64,000 bases of DNA from JBGSIC01 sp041751875. Its GTDB lineage: Bacteria > Bdellovibrionota > FAC87 > UBA2466 > JACKAF01. Shown here in pieces: positions 54,066-62,720 of this stretch; within the stretch, counting starts at the first letter, position 1; each line of letters starts with the position of its first letter. The stretch spans positions 40,953 to 104,952 of the forward strand of contig JBGSIC010000026.1 in NCBI GenBank assembly GCA_041751875.1, written 5' to 3'. Under the pieces are notes generated by a model, which saw nothing but the letters and a program-made list of their open reading frames with translations, was not told where the DNA came from and ran no database searches. The translations under genes were made by a program, and so were the position numbers.

Positions 54066-54551
54066 CTAAGGCCACCAAAAGCTACTCACTACAGCAAGCA
54101 AAACTATTGCCCAAGCGCCGCGATTGACCCACTTTGCTCCGTATTTCGGGTCGTAGTAGGAGAGTGGAATGTGAATTGAGAAATCAGAAAAAGGGTAGAA
54201 AGGCCGATAATAGTCGGGAGCATGAAAAGCGTAGTCGAGAATCAGGTGCCCCAAGTAGCAATAAAAAAACGGGGATAAGAAACTAGGTAGAAAGCACCAG
54301 GTTATAAAAACTAGAATCAAGAAAAGTGGGATCGAATGTAAGCTCTTTGCGATGACCGTGCTCCAGCGAGGGCCGAGGACGAATCGCCAACTAATGGCTT
54401 TAATTCCTTGTGAGAAGGTGTTCTTCACATAGTGGTAGATGTACGGAAGGTCAGGAAAAATCGAAAAAAAGAGGCATGCCGATAGAAACTTTAGGTCATA
54501 AAGATATCGGCTAAGGATGAATCCCGCTGCCAAGTGAAAATGAATTTGCAT
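54066..54551 (-). CDS. Membrane protein resembling YdjM-type metal-dependent hydrolases
   Basis: 161 residues from ATG 54551 (TTG 54560 also possible). Four to five hydrophobic helices with His/Asp at helix ends: HFHLAAGF, FSIFPDLPY, SLHSIPLF and LGHLILDYAFHAPD. This H..FPD..HS.P..GH...D..FH order matches DUF457/YdjM-like predicted membrane hydrolases. Overlaps the GT2 gene by 41 bases. Substrate unknown, probably a membrane lipid or glycolipid. Confidence 0.65.
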   Translation of the reverse strand: MQIHFHLAAGFILSRYLYDLKFLSACLFFSIFPDLPYIYHYVKNTFSQGIKAISWRFVLGPRWSTVIAKSLHSIPLFLILVFITWCFLPSFLSPFFYCYLGHLILDYAFHAPDYYRPFYPFSDFSIHIPLSYYDPKYGAKWVNRGAWAIVLLAVVSSFWWP

Positions 54552-56004
54552 TAGACCCAACCTGTTTTTTAAGGTGCCGTGGTCTTCTTTCCATCCAGCG
54601 TATCACATAGGAAGAAACGCCCAAACTAAGGGTCGTTGCCATCGCGGTTGCGAAGAAGATCCACAAGGCGTCGAACTTAAAATGAAGGAAATGTTGGCAA
54701 ACTGGGTAGGCAATTCCGGCAAGCAGTCCGAACTCCAAGAGATCGGGTAAATGCTTTTTGGTACGACGAGAAAGGTCATATCCGGCTCCGGACTTGGGCG
54801 TGCGATTCCAGACTTTCTTTCCGGTAAAAACGCGCATTAAAAATACCTGCCAGCAGTAAACACACAGGCTGATCATGGAGAAAAAACAGAGCATGTCAGT
54901 TAATCGAGGAGATCCATCTTTTTCAATCAGGGGCAATACCAGACGTATAACCAGGTGAGACATTAATGATGAACAAATTAATGTCAGACTACCTACAACC
55001 CAAAAGCTGTTTACGCCGGACGTTAGAAAATGGTATCCAAAAATGGTTAGCAAGGGTGCCATCAGACAGCAGAATAACGCGCCAAAACAGCGGTTGAATG
55101 CTTGAAGTTTTTGAATCCATGTTGTTTTTGATCGGATAATTAATGGAAACAGTTTGAAGCCAGCGAAAATACTTCCTACTGCCCACCGAGACTGTTGATC
55201 CAGAAAATCTGTCAATCGAGGCGGAATTTCATTTGTGACGGGATAGTCTCGAAGATAGACCATTTTGTAACCAAGCGCGCACATTCTGAATGAGAGATCC
55301 ATGTCTTCGGTTAAGGTATCACCCTGCCAGTGTCCCGCGTTCGTGATTGCCTCTCTTCTTAGCATGCCTCCGGTGCCCTTAAAATTGAACCAGTAGTTCT
55401 GCCCGTCCTTGCCAATGTTCATGTGATGATCATAGGTAATAAAATATGCTCCCACTTTCGTTACCCATGAATACAAAAAATTTGAGAAGCTGAGCCAGGT
55501 CCCCTGAACCACCGCGACGCGTGGGTCGTTGAAATGAGGAACAAGCACTTCGAGAAAGTTTGGTGAAGGCCGGAAGTCGGCATCAAAGATGGCAAAGTAC
55601 TCAGCTTGAGTTTTTTCAAATCCCTCTTTCAGCGCCCCTGCTTTAAATTCCTTCCGTTCTGTTCGACGGATATGCTGAATCAAAAGGTCTGGTTGGGCTA
55701 GACGCAGTAGCTGAAGCTTTTTCTCCACTTTCTCCGGCGTGTCATCTGTTGAGTCATCTAGAACCTGGATGGTGAGTTTTTCTCTCGGATAGGAGATTTT
55801 TGCGACGCAGTCCAGTAGGTCGTCGATGGCGTATGCCTCATTGAAAATAGGCAGCTGAATCGCCACCGAGGGGAAAGCCTCCTTGCTCAGCTTAGGGCGT
55901 GGATGACTCTTCTTCTTATCGCGCAACCCTCGCCACACTAACCAGGTGTTATTCAGGCTAAGCAGAGTGGTGACTAGCAATGTCAGAAAGTATATTGGGA
56001 ACAT
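54511..56004 (-). CDS. Membrane glycosyltransferase family 2 (BcsA/ceramide-glucosyltransferase-like)
   Basis: 497 residues from ATG 56004, with GAGGTGAG five bases upstream (GTG 56013 is an alternative). One N-terminal helix, a GT-A domain with LDDSTDDT, FDADFRPSP (DxD), DTLTEDMDLSFR (TED) and DQQSRWAVGS (QxxRW), then four to six C-terminal helices. The motifs are those of processive membrane glycosyltransferases, though glucosylceramide-type enzymes also carry them. Probably makes a surface glycan or glycolipid that the neighbouring sulfotransferase decorates (inference). Confidence 0.88.
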   Translation of the reverse strand: MFPIYFLTLLVTTLLSLNNTWLVWRGLRDKKKSHPRPKLSKEAFPSVAIQLPIFNEAYAIDDLLDCVAKISYPREKLTIQVLDDSTDDTPEKVEKKLQLLRLAQPDLLIQHIRRTERKEFKAGALKEGFEKTQAEYFAIFDADFRPSPNFLEVLVPHFNDPRVAVVQGTWLSFSNFLYSWVTKVGAYFITYDHHMNIGKDGQNYWFNFKGTGGMLRREAITNAGHWQGDTLTEDMDLSFRMCALGYKMVYLRDYPVTNEIPPRLTDFLDQQSRWAVGSIFAGFKLFPLIIRSKTTWIQKLQAFNRCFGALFCCLMAPLLTIFGYHFLTSGVNSFWVVGSLTLICSSLMSHLVIRLVLPLIEKDGSPRLTDMLCFFSMISLCVYCWQVFLMRVFTGKKVWNRTPKSGAGYDLSRRTKKHLPDLLEFGLLAGIAYPVCQHFLHFKFDALWIFFATAMATTLSLGVSSYVIRWMERRPRHLKKQVGSNANSFSLGSGIHP

Positions 56005-56197
56005 TGTGCTCACCTCAGCTTCACTTGATTGACGTTAAACGACAGATTCTAAAATGCGGTGGTCAAAATCATTGAAAAAAATGATAAAATGGCACGGTTT
56101 TGAGTTAATGGAGTTTATTACTGTATCGAATCTCGAATTCATTCGCAAATCTAAAAGAAAGAGTGAATTCGCGTTAGTTGCAGCATAAAACAAACAA
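56005..56197. other. AT-rich divergent promoter region
   Basis: 193 bases between divergent GT2 and FkbM genes, strongly AT-rich (AAAAAAATGATAAAATGG around 56075), without an ORF. GAATTC repeats (CTCGAATTCATTC, AGTGAATTCGCG) occur 30 bases apart. Confidence 0.35.
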
Positions 56198-57085
56198 GTG
56201 AAAAAGCTTATTCGATCATTGTTGGCCCGTTTTGATGCGGAGATTACGGTTCACAGGCGCAACCCGCAGCAGAGGCGCGTTGAGAAGGAATTGCGCCGTC
56301 TTGAAAGTGCTCCAGAATTTTCTATTTTAACTAGTTCTGTGTTCGGTCGGCCTTTGCACTTCGCAAGTAGCCGGGCCTTCGCTCATCTTTATCGCGAAGT
56401 AGTCGAAAGGCAGACTTATCGGTTCGAAGCCTCGGGCTCTCCTTACATCATTGATTGTGGTGCTAATGTAGGGATTGGAACTCTGTACTTTAAGCAGCTT
56501 TATCCAAACGCCGAAGTGCTTTGCTTTGAACCTGATCCCATCGCGTTTGAACTGCTACAGAAGAACATCCAATCGCTTGGACTTTCCGGTGTCACTTCAC
56601 TTCAAAAAGCGGTTTGGACTGAAAATGCGCAACTAAAGTTTGACCCGGATCCATCGTCCACTGCAGGTCGAATCAACTTTGAAAGCAAAGGGGACATGTT
56701 GGTTAGCGCTGTTCCTTTAAGAGATTTTCTAACCCGTCCAGTCGATCTTCTTAAGATCGATATTGAAGGAGCCGAAACCGAAGTTTTGGAGTCCTGCAAG
56801 GACAGACTTTTTCATGTGCGAAATCTTTTTGTGGAATACCACTCTTACGTCGGGATGCCCCAAACTTTGCATCGCCTAGTTGCGGTGCTAGCAGAAGCAG
56901 GATTTCGGGTCTACGTGGAAAACGGCGGGCGCCACTCTCCTCAGCCCTTCATTGAATGGTGGACACATAAGAAGATGGACCTTTCGCTCAATATCTTTGC
57001 AAAGCGGGAAGATCAAGCAACCCAAAAAAAAGGTGTCTCTGCGCCCACTAAGCTCACCGTGCCCACCTTTTCAGCCCAAAAGTAG
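56198..57085 (+). CDS. FkbM-family SAM-dependent methyltransferase
   Basis: 295 residues from GTG 56198. SAM-binding motif I is YIIDCGANVGIGTLYFK (about 83-99), followed by EVLCFEPDPIAFELLQKNI, and the family's DLLKIDIEGAETEVLESC at about 183-200. FkbM enzymes O-methylate sugars or polyketides. Its place beside glycosyltransferases and a sulfotransferase points to surface-glycan methylation. The last 35 residues are a poorly conserved basic tail. Confidence 0.87.
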   Translation: MKKLIRSLLARFDAEITVHRRNPQQRRVEKELRRLESAPEFSILTSSVFGRPLHFASSRAFAHLYREVVERQTYRFEASGSPYIIDCGANVGIGTLYFKQLYPNAEVLCFEPDPIAFELLQKNIQSLGLSGVTSLQKAVWTENAQLKFDPDPSSTAGRINFESKGDMLVSAVPLRDFLTRPVDLLKIDIEGAETEVLESCKDRLFHVRNLFVEYHSYVGMPQTLHRLVAVLAEAGFRVYVENGGRHSPQPFIEWWTHKKMDLSLNIFAKREDQATQKKGVSAPTKLTVPTFSAQK

Positions 57086-57130
57086 GTGGGTTCCTCGAAG
57101 GGGGTTGTGGCACCTTTTTTCTGGCGCTCG

Positions 57131-58093
57131 TTAGGGCTTTACTAGGACATTCCCAACTTTTTTTCCGCTGGCGACATATTCGAATGCTTCGACAATTTTT
57201 GTTAGCGGGTACTCCCGATCGATTAGCGGGGTAAACTTCCGACTTACGAGTAAGTCGCTGAGTAGTTGAATGCTTCTTTTAATATTAATCGGAATCGGAA
57301 AAATCACGCGGCGACCACCCAAAAGTGGAGTGAGAAGCGCAAGGAAAGGATTTTCTGAGCGCGGACCGAGCTCGGAAGAGATATACACCCCCCGACCTTT
57401 AAGCAATGGTTTGCAGCGGGCGAAAGAGCTTTTTCCGACTGCATCAAAGACAAACCCATAGCTCTCGGGCGGCTCCTTTGTAAAATCTTCCTGCTCGAAA
57501 TCAATGACGCGTGCGGCACCCATGTTCCGCACCTGTTCAACATATGCCGTCGGACAGACTGCAGTTACCTCGCAACCAAAGTGCAGCAGTATCTGGACCG
57601 CGGCTGAACCGATCGCTCCCGTTGCGCCATTGACGAGCACTCGATCGCCCGCCTTGAGAGAAACCTTGGTAATAAAATTGTAAGCGTAATGTCCGCCCTC
57701 AAGACTTGCGACGGCGTGTTCGAAGGAAATACCTTCGGGAATTTTCGCGATGGCTTTGTTTTCGTTGATGCATAGATACTCGGCATGCGACCCAAGGCCG
57801 TGGTCTTCAAAGCCAAAAACTCTGTCGCCCTCCCTGAAGAGGCGGGCCTTCGGACCAGTTGCGACAACCGTGCCGGCGAAGTCACTCCCGGTGGCCAGGT
57901 GCCGTGGTTTAGGGTAGCCAACGAAAAATCGAAAGATAAAAGGCTTTCCCCAAAGCGCGCCGCAGTCAGTGCGGTTTACTGTCGCGGCATGAACGCGCAC
58001 CAAGATTTCATTTTCTTTGGGAACGGGGAGACCAAGGGTTTGAACGCTTAGTATTTCAGGGGGGCCGTAACCAGTTCGCACTACCGACTGCAT
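57131..58093 (-). CDS. Zinc-independent medium-chain dehydrogenase (quinone oxidoreductase-like)
   Basis: 320 residues from ATG 58093 (the frame extends to 58144 without support). N-terminal GroES-like fold with MQSVVRTGYGPPEIL and VHAATVNRTDCGALWG; nucleotide-binding VLVNGATGAIGSAAVQIL. The zinc ligands of classical ADH are missing. It should reduce quinones or enones with NADPH. Monocistronic, convergent with FkbM. Confidence 0.87.
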   Translation of the reverse strand: MQSVVRTGYGPPEILSVQTLGLPVPKENEILVRVHAATVNRTDCGALWGKPFIFRFFVGYPKPRHLATGSDFAGTVVATGPKARLFREGDRVFGFEDHGLGSHAEYLCINENKAIAKIPEGISFEHAVASLEGGHYAYNFITKVSLKAGDRVLVNGATGAIGSAAVQILLHFGCEVTAVCPTAYVEQVRNMGAARVIDFEQEDFTKEPPESYGFVFDAVGKSSFARCKPLLKGRGVYISSELGPRSENPFLALLTPLLGGRRVIFPIPINIKRSIQLLSDLLVSRKFTPLIDREYPLTKIVEAFEYVASGKKVGNVLVKP

Positions 58094-58318
58094 TTTGATG
58101 TCATCCACATAAGATAAGTTAGTGGAGTAGAAAGGGAAGGACAACGAGTTTCATTTTGTTCAGAACCTAATCAGTCCGATCGGTCACCTGCGCGGGCCTA
58201 TATTCTGGCAACCGGCGGTGGCCGTTCCGAAGGCGAGGGCTCATTCGTTTGGTAGCTGATCTATGGCATACGTCTTGCCTCTTCATTCGCGTAGGCCCTT
58301 GAGAAGGACGAGTTATAG

Positions 58319-59152
58319 ATGCTGGTTTGTAGAATACTAATTGTCTCCATCATACATTTTTCCATATTTTCATTTAATGCGTATTCAGAAGGTGTTCCCA
58401 AACTTGATCCCTATACTATGCAAGAAATTGTGGATGAGTTGAAGGAACCTAAGAAATCTGATGAGGAGGTGTATTCGATAATCGCCAGAAAATTATGGGG
58501 AAAGGATTACCCCCGACTTTATCAGCTACCCACCGGGGGAATTTTAGCTGAGAGGGAAGAGTTGAGGACTCTCATTAGAGAAGTAAGCATAAGAGATTTA
58601 ATTTCATTAGGAAGAGGAAACTTTAGAATATTTTGCAACGTGTTCTTTGACAACACGGAATTAAAGAGACTGATTCATGAGTCAGAATCTCTTAGAGGCG
58701 ATGAACGTATCAGTGCCGATGTAATGCTATGGAGAGCCCAAGAATCGCTACTCAAAAAAATCGTAGCGGATCGTGAGACACCTTTTTTATCACGCCCCTC
58801 GAGGAACAAAATGCACTTTTCTGCTGAAGAATTTCTACACGGGGAAATCTCTTTACGACAAATGCTCATAGGGCTCCCCCCCCAATTGGCGGCGTCTGCT
58901 GCCCTACTTCATGGAACGTTAACCAACATGAAAGATCAAAATGATTTACTTTTTGTAGCCGCCTTCCCTGTCGTGGGTTACTTTGGCGTTCAGGGAAGCT
59001 TAGTATTCTCAAGTCAGCTCTTAGAAGCTATCCACCTAAAAAAACAAGAAAAACAAGCACGGAGTAATCTCCAACGACTTTATCCCGACATATATCTGAA
59101 CCCCCGCGCGAGCCGCTGTTCAAAAATTTTTAAGCGCTTATTTAAGCGATAG
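58319..59152 (+). CDS. Unknown secreted protein, AT-rich
   Basis: 277 residues, signal peptide ILIVSIIHFSIFSFNAYSEG. The mature chain is helical and charged (MQEIVDELKEPKKSDEEVYS, ELRTLIREVSIRDLISLGRG), with a hydrophobic segment at about 215-245 (LLFVAAFPVVGYFGVQGSLVF) and a basic tail. The gene is more AT-rich than its neighbours, so recent transfer is possible. No family recognised; a 174-base upstream gap has no clear promoter. Confidence 0.5.
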   Translation: MLVCRILIVSIIHFSIFSFNAYSEGVPKLDPYTMQEIVDELKEPKKSDEEVYSIIARKLWGKDYPRLYQLPTGGILAEREELRTLIREVSIRDLISLGRGNFRIFCNVFFDNTELKRLIHESESLRGDERISADVMLWRAQESLLKKIVADRETPFLSRPSRNKMHFSAEEFLHGEISLRQMLIGLPPQLAASAALLHGTLTNMKDQNDLLFVAAFPVVGYFGVQGSLVFSSQLLEAIHLKKQEKQARSNLQRLYPDIYLNPRASRCSKIFKRLFKR

Positions 59153-59168
59153 CTTCGAGCGTAGGTAT

Positions 59169-59795
59169 ATGCAATTTCGTTTCTTCCTTCTCGTGTCTAT
59201 TTTCCTGGTAGTGGGTCAATTGTCCTACGCCGAAAGTGTTTTTACTGATAAAGATGGGAATAGGTACGCTGTCGAGTGGAACCAGCCAGGAAACAGGCAG
59301 GAAGCACAACAACTTTTTATAGATACGTTTCATGCCCTCTATAAGGACTCCCCTCAAGTGCAGATTCCAGATCTGCGGGAGTGGTTGCGTGAAGGGTTTC
59401 AGGACGACATGGACACAATGCTTAATGATTCGAAGCGGTATCGGTGGGTAGTTGCAAAAAGAGAAGGAAGGACCCTTGGATTTGCCGCTTTTGATACCCA
59501 GGATCCGCAGGGAATTTATGTGATGCAAATGGCTGTTCACCCCTCGTTGCAAGGAAGAGGGGTGGGCAGACAGTTGTTATTTTCTATTCTAAACCAGTTT
59601 CCGGATGCTGATCAGATGGTATTGATCACCCGACGAATGAATGAACGTTCAATTGCCTTCTATGAAAGATTTGGTTTCAAGCGTTCTCGGTACATGAGAC
59701 CAGGCTATGATGTAGGAAAATACATCGGGCTGGAACGCGCCTTTGCTCGAGGTGAGTGCCAGAAGGTTCTCTCTGAGCTAGGCCACCAAATATAG
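59169..59795 (+). CDS. GNAT acetyltransferase with an apparent signal peptide
   Basis: 208 residues. Residues 1-21 look like a cleavable Sec signal (FFLLVSIFLVVGQLSYAE). The rest is a GNAT domain: FVMQMAVHPSLQGRGVGRQLLFSI-type segment at 115-137 (acetyl-CoA pyrophosphate loop QGRGVG), then TRRMNERSIAFYERFGFKR (153-171). Acetyl-CoA is cytoplasmic, so a periplasmic GNAT is odd; the hydrophobic N-terminus might be a membrane anchor, or the protein may be injected into another cell. ATG 59169 is 16 bases after the upstream gene. Confidence 0.75.
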   Translation: MQFRFFLLVSIFLVVGQLSYAESVFTDKDGNRYAVEWNQPGNRQEAQQLFIDTFHALYKDSPQVQIPDLREWLREGFQDDMDTMLNDSKRYRWVVAKREGRTLGFAAFDTQDPQGIYVMQMAVHPSLQGRGVGRQLLFSILNQFPDADQMVLITRRMNERSIAFYERFGFKRSRYMRPGYDVGKYIGLERAFARGECQKVLSELGHQI

Positions 59796-60336
59796 GCTTC
59801 TTCACTGCTCCTTGTATCGCGTTGACCGTGTTCAACCGAGCGACCTCTTGATTGTAGGATAGAATATATCCAGACCGTTTTCCCGCTCTACTAGTTAAGT
59901 GAAAAACTTTCCTGAAGTATAAAGCGGGCTCGAGCCCCGACGGACAGGTCGGAAAGCCCGATGGCTCCAATTTGCTGTAGCCAAATGTAGCCACCTCAAG
60001 AAAAGATGCGAAATATTAGGAAACTTGGCAGGCCGCCGGGACCGCGATCTAGGCTCATGAACCCCGGTTTAATTACGATTGGTTAGCTGATTTTGACCCT
60101 AAGTGGGTCGAATCGAATGGAGCGTTCGTCCCTTTTTTAGTTATTTCAACTATCTACTGGCTCAAATAGCCAAATTTAGCCTCCGAAAATGTGCGGATAT
60201 TCAATCTCAGCTTCTTGATATAGAAAAAGGAATGCATACAGTCCCCCCGATCTTCGGCGCGGCTATCAAGCAGAGTTAGGAGACTCCGACACTCATCGTC
60301 CTAGCTACCCCGATTTCTACCCATATTCTAATATTT
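59796..60336. other. Long intergenic region with palindromes
   Basis: 541 bases with no convincing ORF. Contains a perfect 12-base palindrome GGGCTCGAGCCC at 59926-59937, a CCGAC-GGACAG-GTCGG hairpin just after, GGCT-AGCC pairs near 59970, repeated TAGCCAAAT words at about 59975 and 60165, and an operator-like TTGACCCTAAGTGGGTCGAA near 60097. May be the scar of an integrated element; no tRNA or integrase seen. Confidence 0.35.
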
Positions 60337-60352
60337 TTGACCACTCGGTCAA
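60337..60352. promoter_or_regulatory. TetR-type operator
   Basis: TTGACCACTCGGTCAA, a perfect palindrome of two six-base arms with a four-base spacer, 22 bases before the TetR-family start codon. Operators of this GACC-GGTC kind are bound by many TetR-family repressors. Next to it, TAATATTTTT may be part of the promoter. Confidence 0.75.
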
Positions 60353-60373
60353 TAACGGATAGGCTTTTCAGTT

Positions 60374-60973
60374 ATGGGACGGCCGAGAGAATTTAATTAT
60401 GAACATGTAGTATCTAAGGTCACCGAAGTGTTTTGGGCAAAGGGCTTCCAAGGCACTTCACTCGACGACATCACCAGCGTCACGGGCCTAAACAAAGGCA
60501 GCATCTATTCCTCCTTCGGCAACAAAGAGGCGCTTTTTCGGCTTGCCCTTCGCAAGTATATCGGAGACGGCCCTTTCAATCAGTTCCGTGTGGGCGAAAT
60601 TAGTCCCGACCCCGTGAATGCCCTGATACAGCTCTATCGCAAACTCATCAACGAATCACAGATGGCCAAGTTGGGAAAGCGGGGGTGCCTCGCCTTCAAC
60701 AGCGGCATGGAGTTCGGAAATCAGAACACGAAGCTTTCGCGCTTTGTCATCGAGGAAGTCGAGCGATTGGAGTCATTTTTCCACGAGCTCGTCGAAGAGG
60801 CGAAAGCGACGGGCGCTCTTTCAAAGTCGCTTGATGTGAGGAAGGCTGCATTTCGGGCCTTTTCCGCCGCTTTCACGATTCGTGAGATGGCGAAATTTCG
60901 ACCCGAGCGTGACCTGCTCGCTGAAGTTGCGAATTCCGCTTTGGCATCGCTCGGAACGGAACGACGAGTATGA
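60374..60973 (+). CDS. TetR/AcrR-family repressor
   Basis: 199 residues. N-terminal HTH: VTEVFWAKGFQGTSLDDITS and NKGSIYSSFGNKEALFRLAL (29-62). The C-terminal ligand domain has a conserved-looking cysteine in LGKRGCLAFNSGMEF (about 104-117), which might sense thiol-reactive compounds (inference). It is coupled by a four-base overlap to the CcdA-like gene and has its own operator upstream, so it should be autoregulated together with the redox genes. Confidence 0.9.
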   Translation: MGRPREFNYEHVVSKVTEVFWAKGFQGTSLDDITSVTGLNKGSIYSSFGNKEALFRLALRKYIGDGPFNQFRVGEISPDPVNALIQLYRKLINESQMAKLGKRGCLAFNSGMEFGNQNTKLSRFVIEEVERLESFFHELVEEAKATGALSKSLDVRKAAFRAFSAAFTIREMAKFRPERDLLAEVANSALASLGTERRV

Positions 60974-61689
60974 CCCCGACTACTCTGGCACTTGCCTTTC
61001 TTGCTGGTTTGCTTACGACTCTCTCTCCTTGTGTCTTGCCCGTACTCCCTTTCGTTACCGCTTCCTCGCTAGCTAAAAACCGACTTGGGCCTCTGGCTCT
61101 GGCGCTCGGACTTCTTGTGACCTTCGTGCTCGTCACTTTGGCTATTAGCAGCTCGGGGGAGCTGCTCGGAGTAAACCCTGCCATCATCCGACGCATATCG
61201 GGAGGCATTCTTGCCGCTGGCGGACTTCTGTTCCTCTCCGCGAGATTGACCGAGCGTCTAGCTACCTCGCTTTCGGGGTTGACCGGGCGCGCGGCTTCAC
61301 TATCGCAAAGAAGTTTCGGCGGGCCGGTACTCACTGAATTTATGGTGGGTATATTGCTGGGCGTCGTCTGGACCCCATGTAGTGGGCCGAGTCTCGGTGT
61401 CGCTCTTGGGCTTGCCTCTCAGGCTGGAAGCGTTGGGGTGGCCGCCTTGGTTCTTTCCGTTTTCGGCATGGGGGCTGTGATCCCACTCATTCTTTTCGCT
61501 TACGGAGCCAGAAATCTTCTCGGAAAGGTGCGGGGGCACGCGGGACTTATCGGCGGATTTAAGAAGGGATTCGGGTTTCTGATGTTCGTATTTGGAATCC
61601 TCATCGCTTTCGACTGGGATCGCTACGTGGAACGGTTTTTAACGACGAACCTTCCGGATTTCTGGGTGGAATTTATTACGAAGTTTTAG
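60970..61689 (+). CDS. CcdA/DsbD-like transmembrane electron carrier
   Basis: 239 residues with six membrane helices. The redox cysteines are C21 (LLTTLSPCVLPVLPF) and C137 (GVVWTPCSGPSLG), in the first and fourth helices as usual. It moves electrons from cytoplasmic thioredoxin to periplasmic thiol proteins. The next gene makes a periplasmic thioredoxin-peroxiredoxin, its likely partner. Confidence 0.9.
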   Translation: MTPTTLALAFLAGLLTTLSPCVLPVLPFVTASSLAKNRLGPLALALGLLVTFVLVTLAISSSGELLGVNPAIIRRISGGILAAGGLLFLSARLTERLATSLSGLTGRAASLSQRSFGGPVLTEFMVGILLGVVWTPCSGPSLGVALGLASQAGSVGVAALVLSVFGMGAVIPLILFAYGARNLLGKVRGHAGLIGGFKKGFGFLMFVFGILIAFDWDRYVERFLTTNLPDFWVEFITKF

Positions 61690-61703
61690 AACAAGGAGAA
61701 AAC

Positions 61704-62720
61704 ATGGGACGATTCTTAAGTCTTGCAACTTGGTTGATGATTTCGATGAATGCTTTTGCAGCGCAGCCGTTTAATTCCGAGGCATTTCAAAAAGCTCAAA
61801 AGGGAGGTCAGAAGATTCTCCTTCATTTTCACGCGGACTGGTGCCCCACCTGCCGCGCCCAAGAAAAAACACTTGCCTCGTTGGAAAAGAATGGGGCGCT
61901 GAAAAGTATTACTGTTTTTACCGTGGACTACGACAAGGAGACTGATCTCAAAAAGCAGCTGAAGGTAACCGCTCAATCAAGTTTCATAGCTTTTCTTGGA
62001 GGGCTTGAGAATGGCCGGGTAACCGGAGTGACTTCCGAGCCGGACATCAAGGCTTTCATCGATAAGGCACTCGTTAACGTGACATTGAATGAACAGCTCA
62101 AGATGATGCGGGAAGCTTCAAAAGTTCCTCCAGAAAAAAAGAAGGTGATGGAGGAAGCGGCTGACAAATTGCGAAAATCCCACATCAAGGAGAAGGCGCT
62201 CAAGGTCGGCGATACAATGCCGGATTTCTCGCTACCCAATGCATCGGGTAAAAAAATCCAGCTTTCAGCCCTTCTGAAAAAGGGGCCGGTCGTCATTGCA
62301 TTTTATCGTGGTAGCTGGTGCCCCTACTGCAATGTTCAGCTAAATAGCTACCAGCAACACCTTCCCGATTTTAAAAAAAGAGGCGCGACACTTCTTGCTA
62401 TCACTCCTGAGAAACGCGACCTTTCCGTTGAAACGGCAAAGTCCAAAAAAATTGAGTTCGATATTCTCACTGACAAGGACAACCAACTTGCCCAGAAACT
62501 TGGGCTTGTGTTCGGAGTACCGGCCGAGTTGAAAGCACTTTATCAACAATTCGGAATTGACCTGGAAAAGAGCCAGGGAAATCCCGAATGGAAACTTCCG
62601 GTGCCGGCGACCTACATTGTGCAAGGCGATCGCAAAATCACTTACGCCTTCGTGGACACTGACTATACCCAGCGCGCGGAGCCCGCGGATCTTCTGAAAA
62701 GTCTGGATGCCATCAAATGA
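61704..62720 (+). CDS. Periplasmic thioredoxin-peroxiredoxin fusion
   Basis: 338 residues. AAGGAG precedes ATG 61704. Signal peptide (WLMISMNAFAA), then a thioredoxin domain with HADWCPTCRAQ (C47, C50) and, after a linker, an AhpC/TSA-type domain with FYRGSWCPYCNVQL (C206, C209) and PAELKALYQQFGIDL. It probably reduces peroxides with electrons from the CcdA-like protein. Both halves in one chain would make a self-reducing peroxidase; this is inference from the sequence. Confidence 0.87.
   Translation: MGRFLSLATWLMISMNAFAAQPFNSEAFQKAQKGGQKILLHFHADWCPTCRAQEKTLASLEKNGALKSITVFTVDYDKETDLKKQLKVTAQSSFIAFLGGLENGRVTGVTSEPDIKAFIDKALVNVTLNEQLKMMREASKVPPEKKKVMEEAADKLRKSHIKEKALKVGDTMPDFSLPNASGKKIQLSALLKKGPVVIAFYRGSWCPYCNVQLNSYQQHLPDFKKRGATLLAITPEKRDLSVETAKSKKIEFDILTDKDNQLAQKLGLVFGVPAELKALYQQFGIDLEKSQGNPEWKLPVPATYIVQGDRKITYAFVDTDYTQRAEPADLLKSLDAIK

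Noticed and set aside
59920..59985. Possible tRNA or tRNA remnant
   Set aside because: A T-arm-like TCGAG palindrome is present, but no acceptor or anticodon stem could be formed on either strand.
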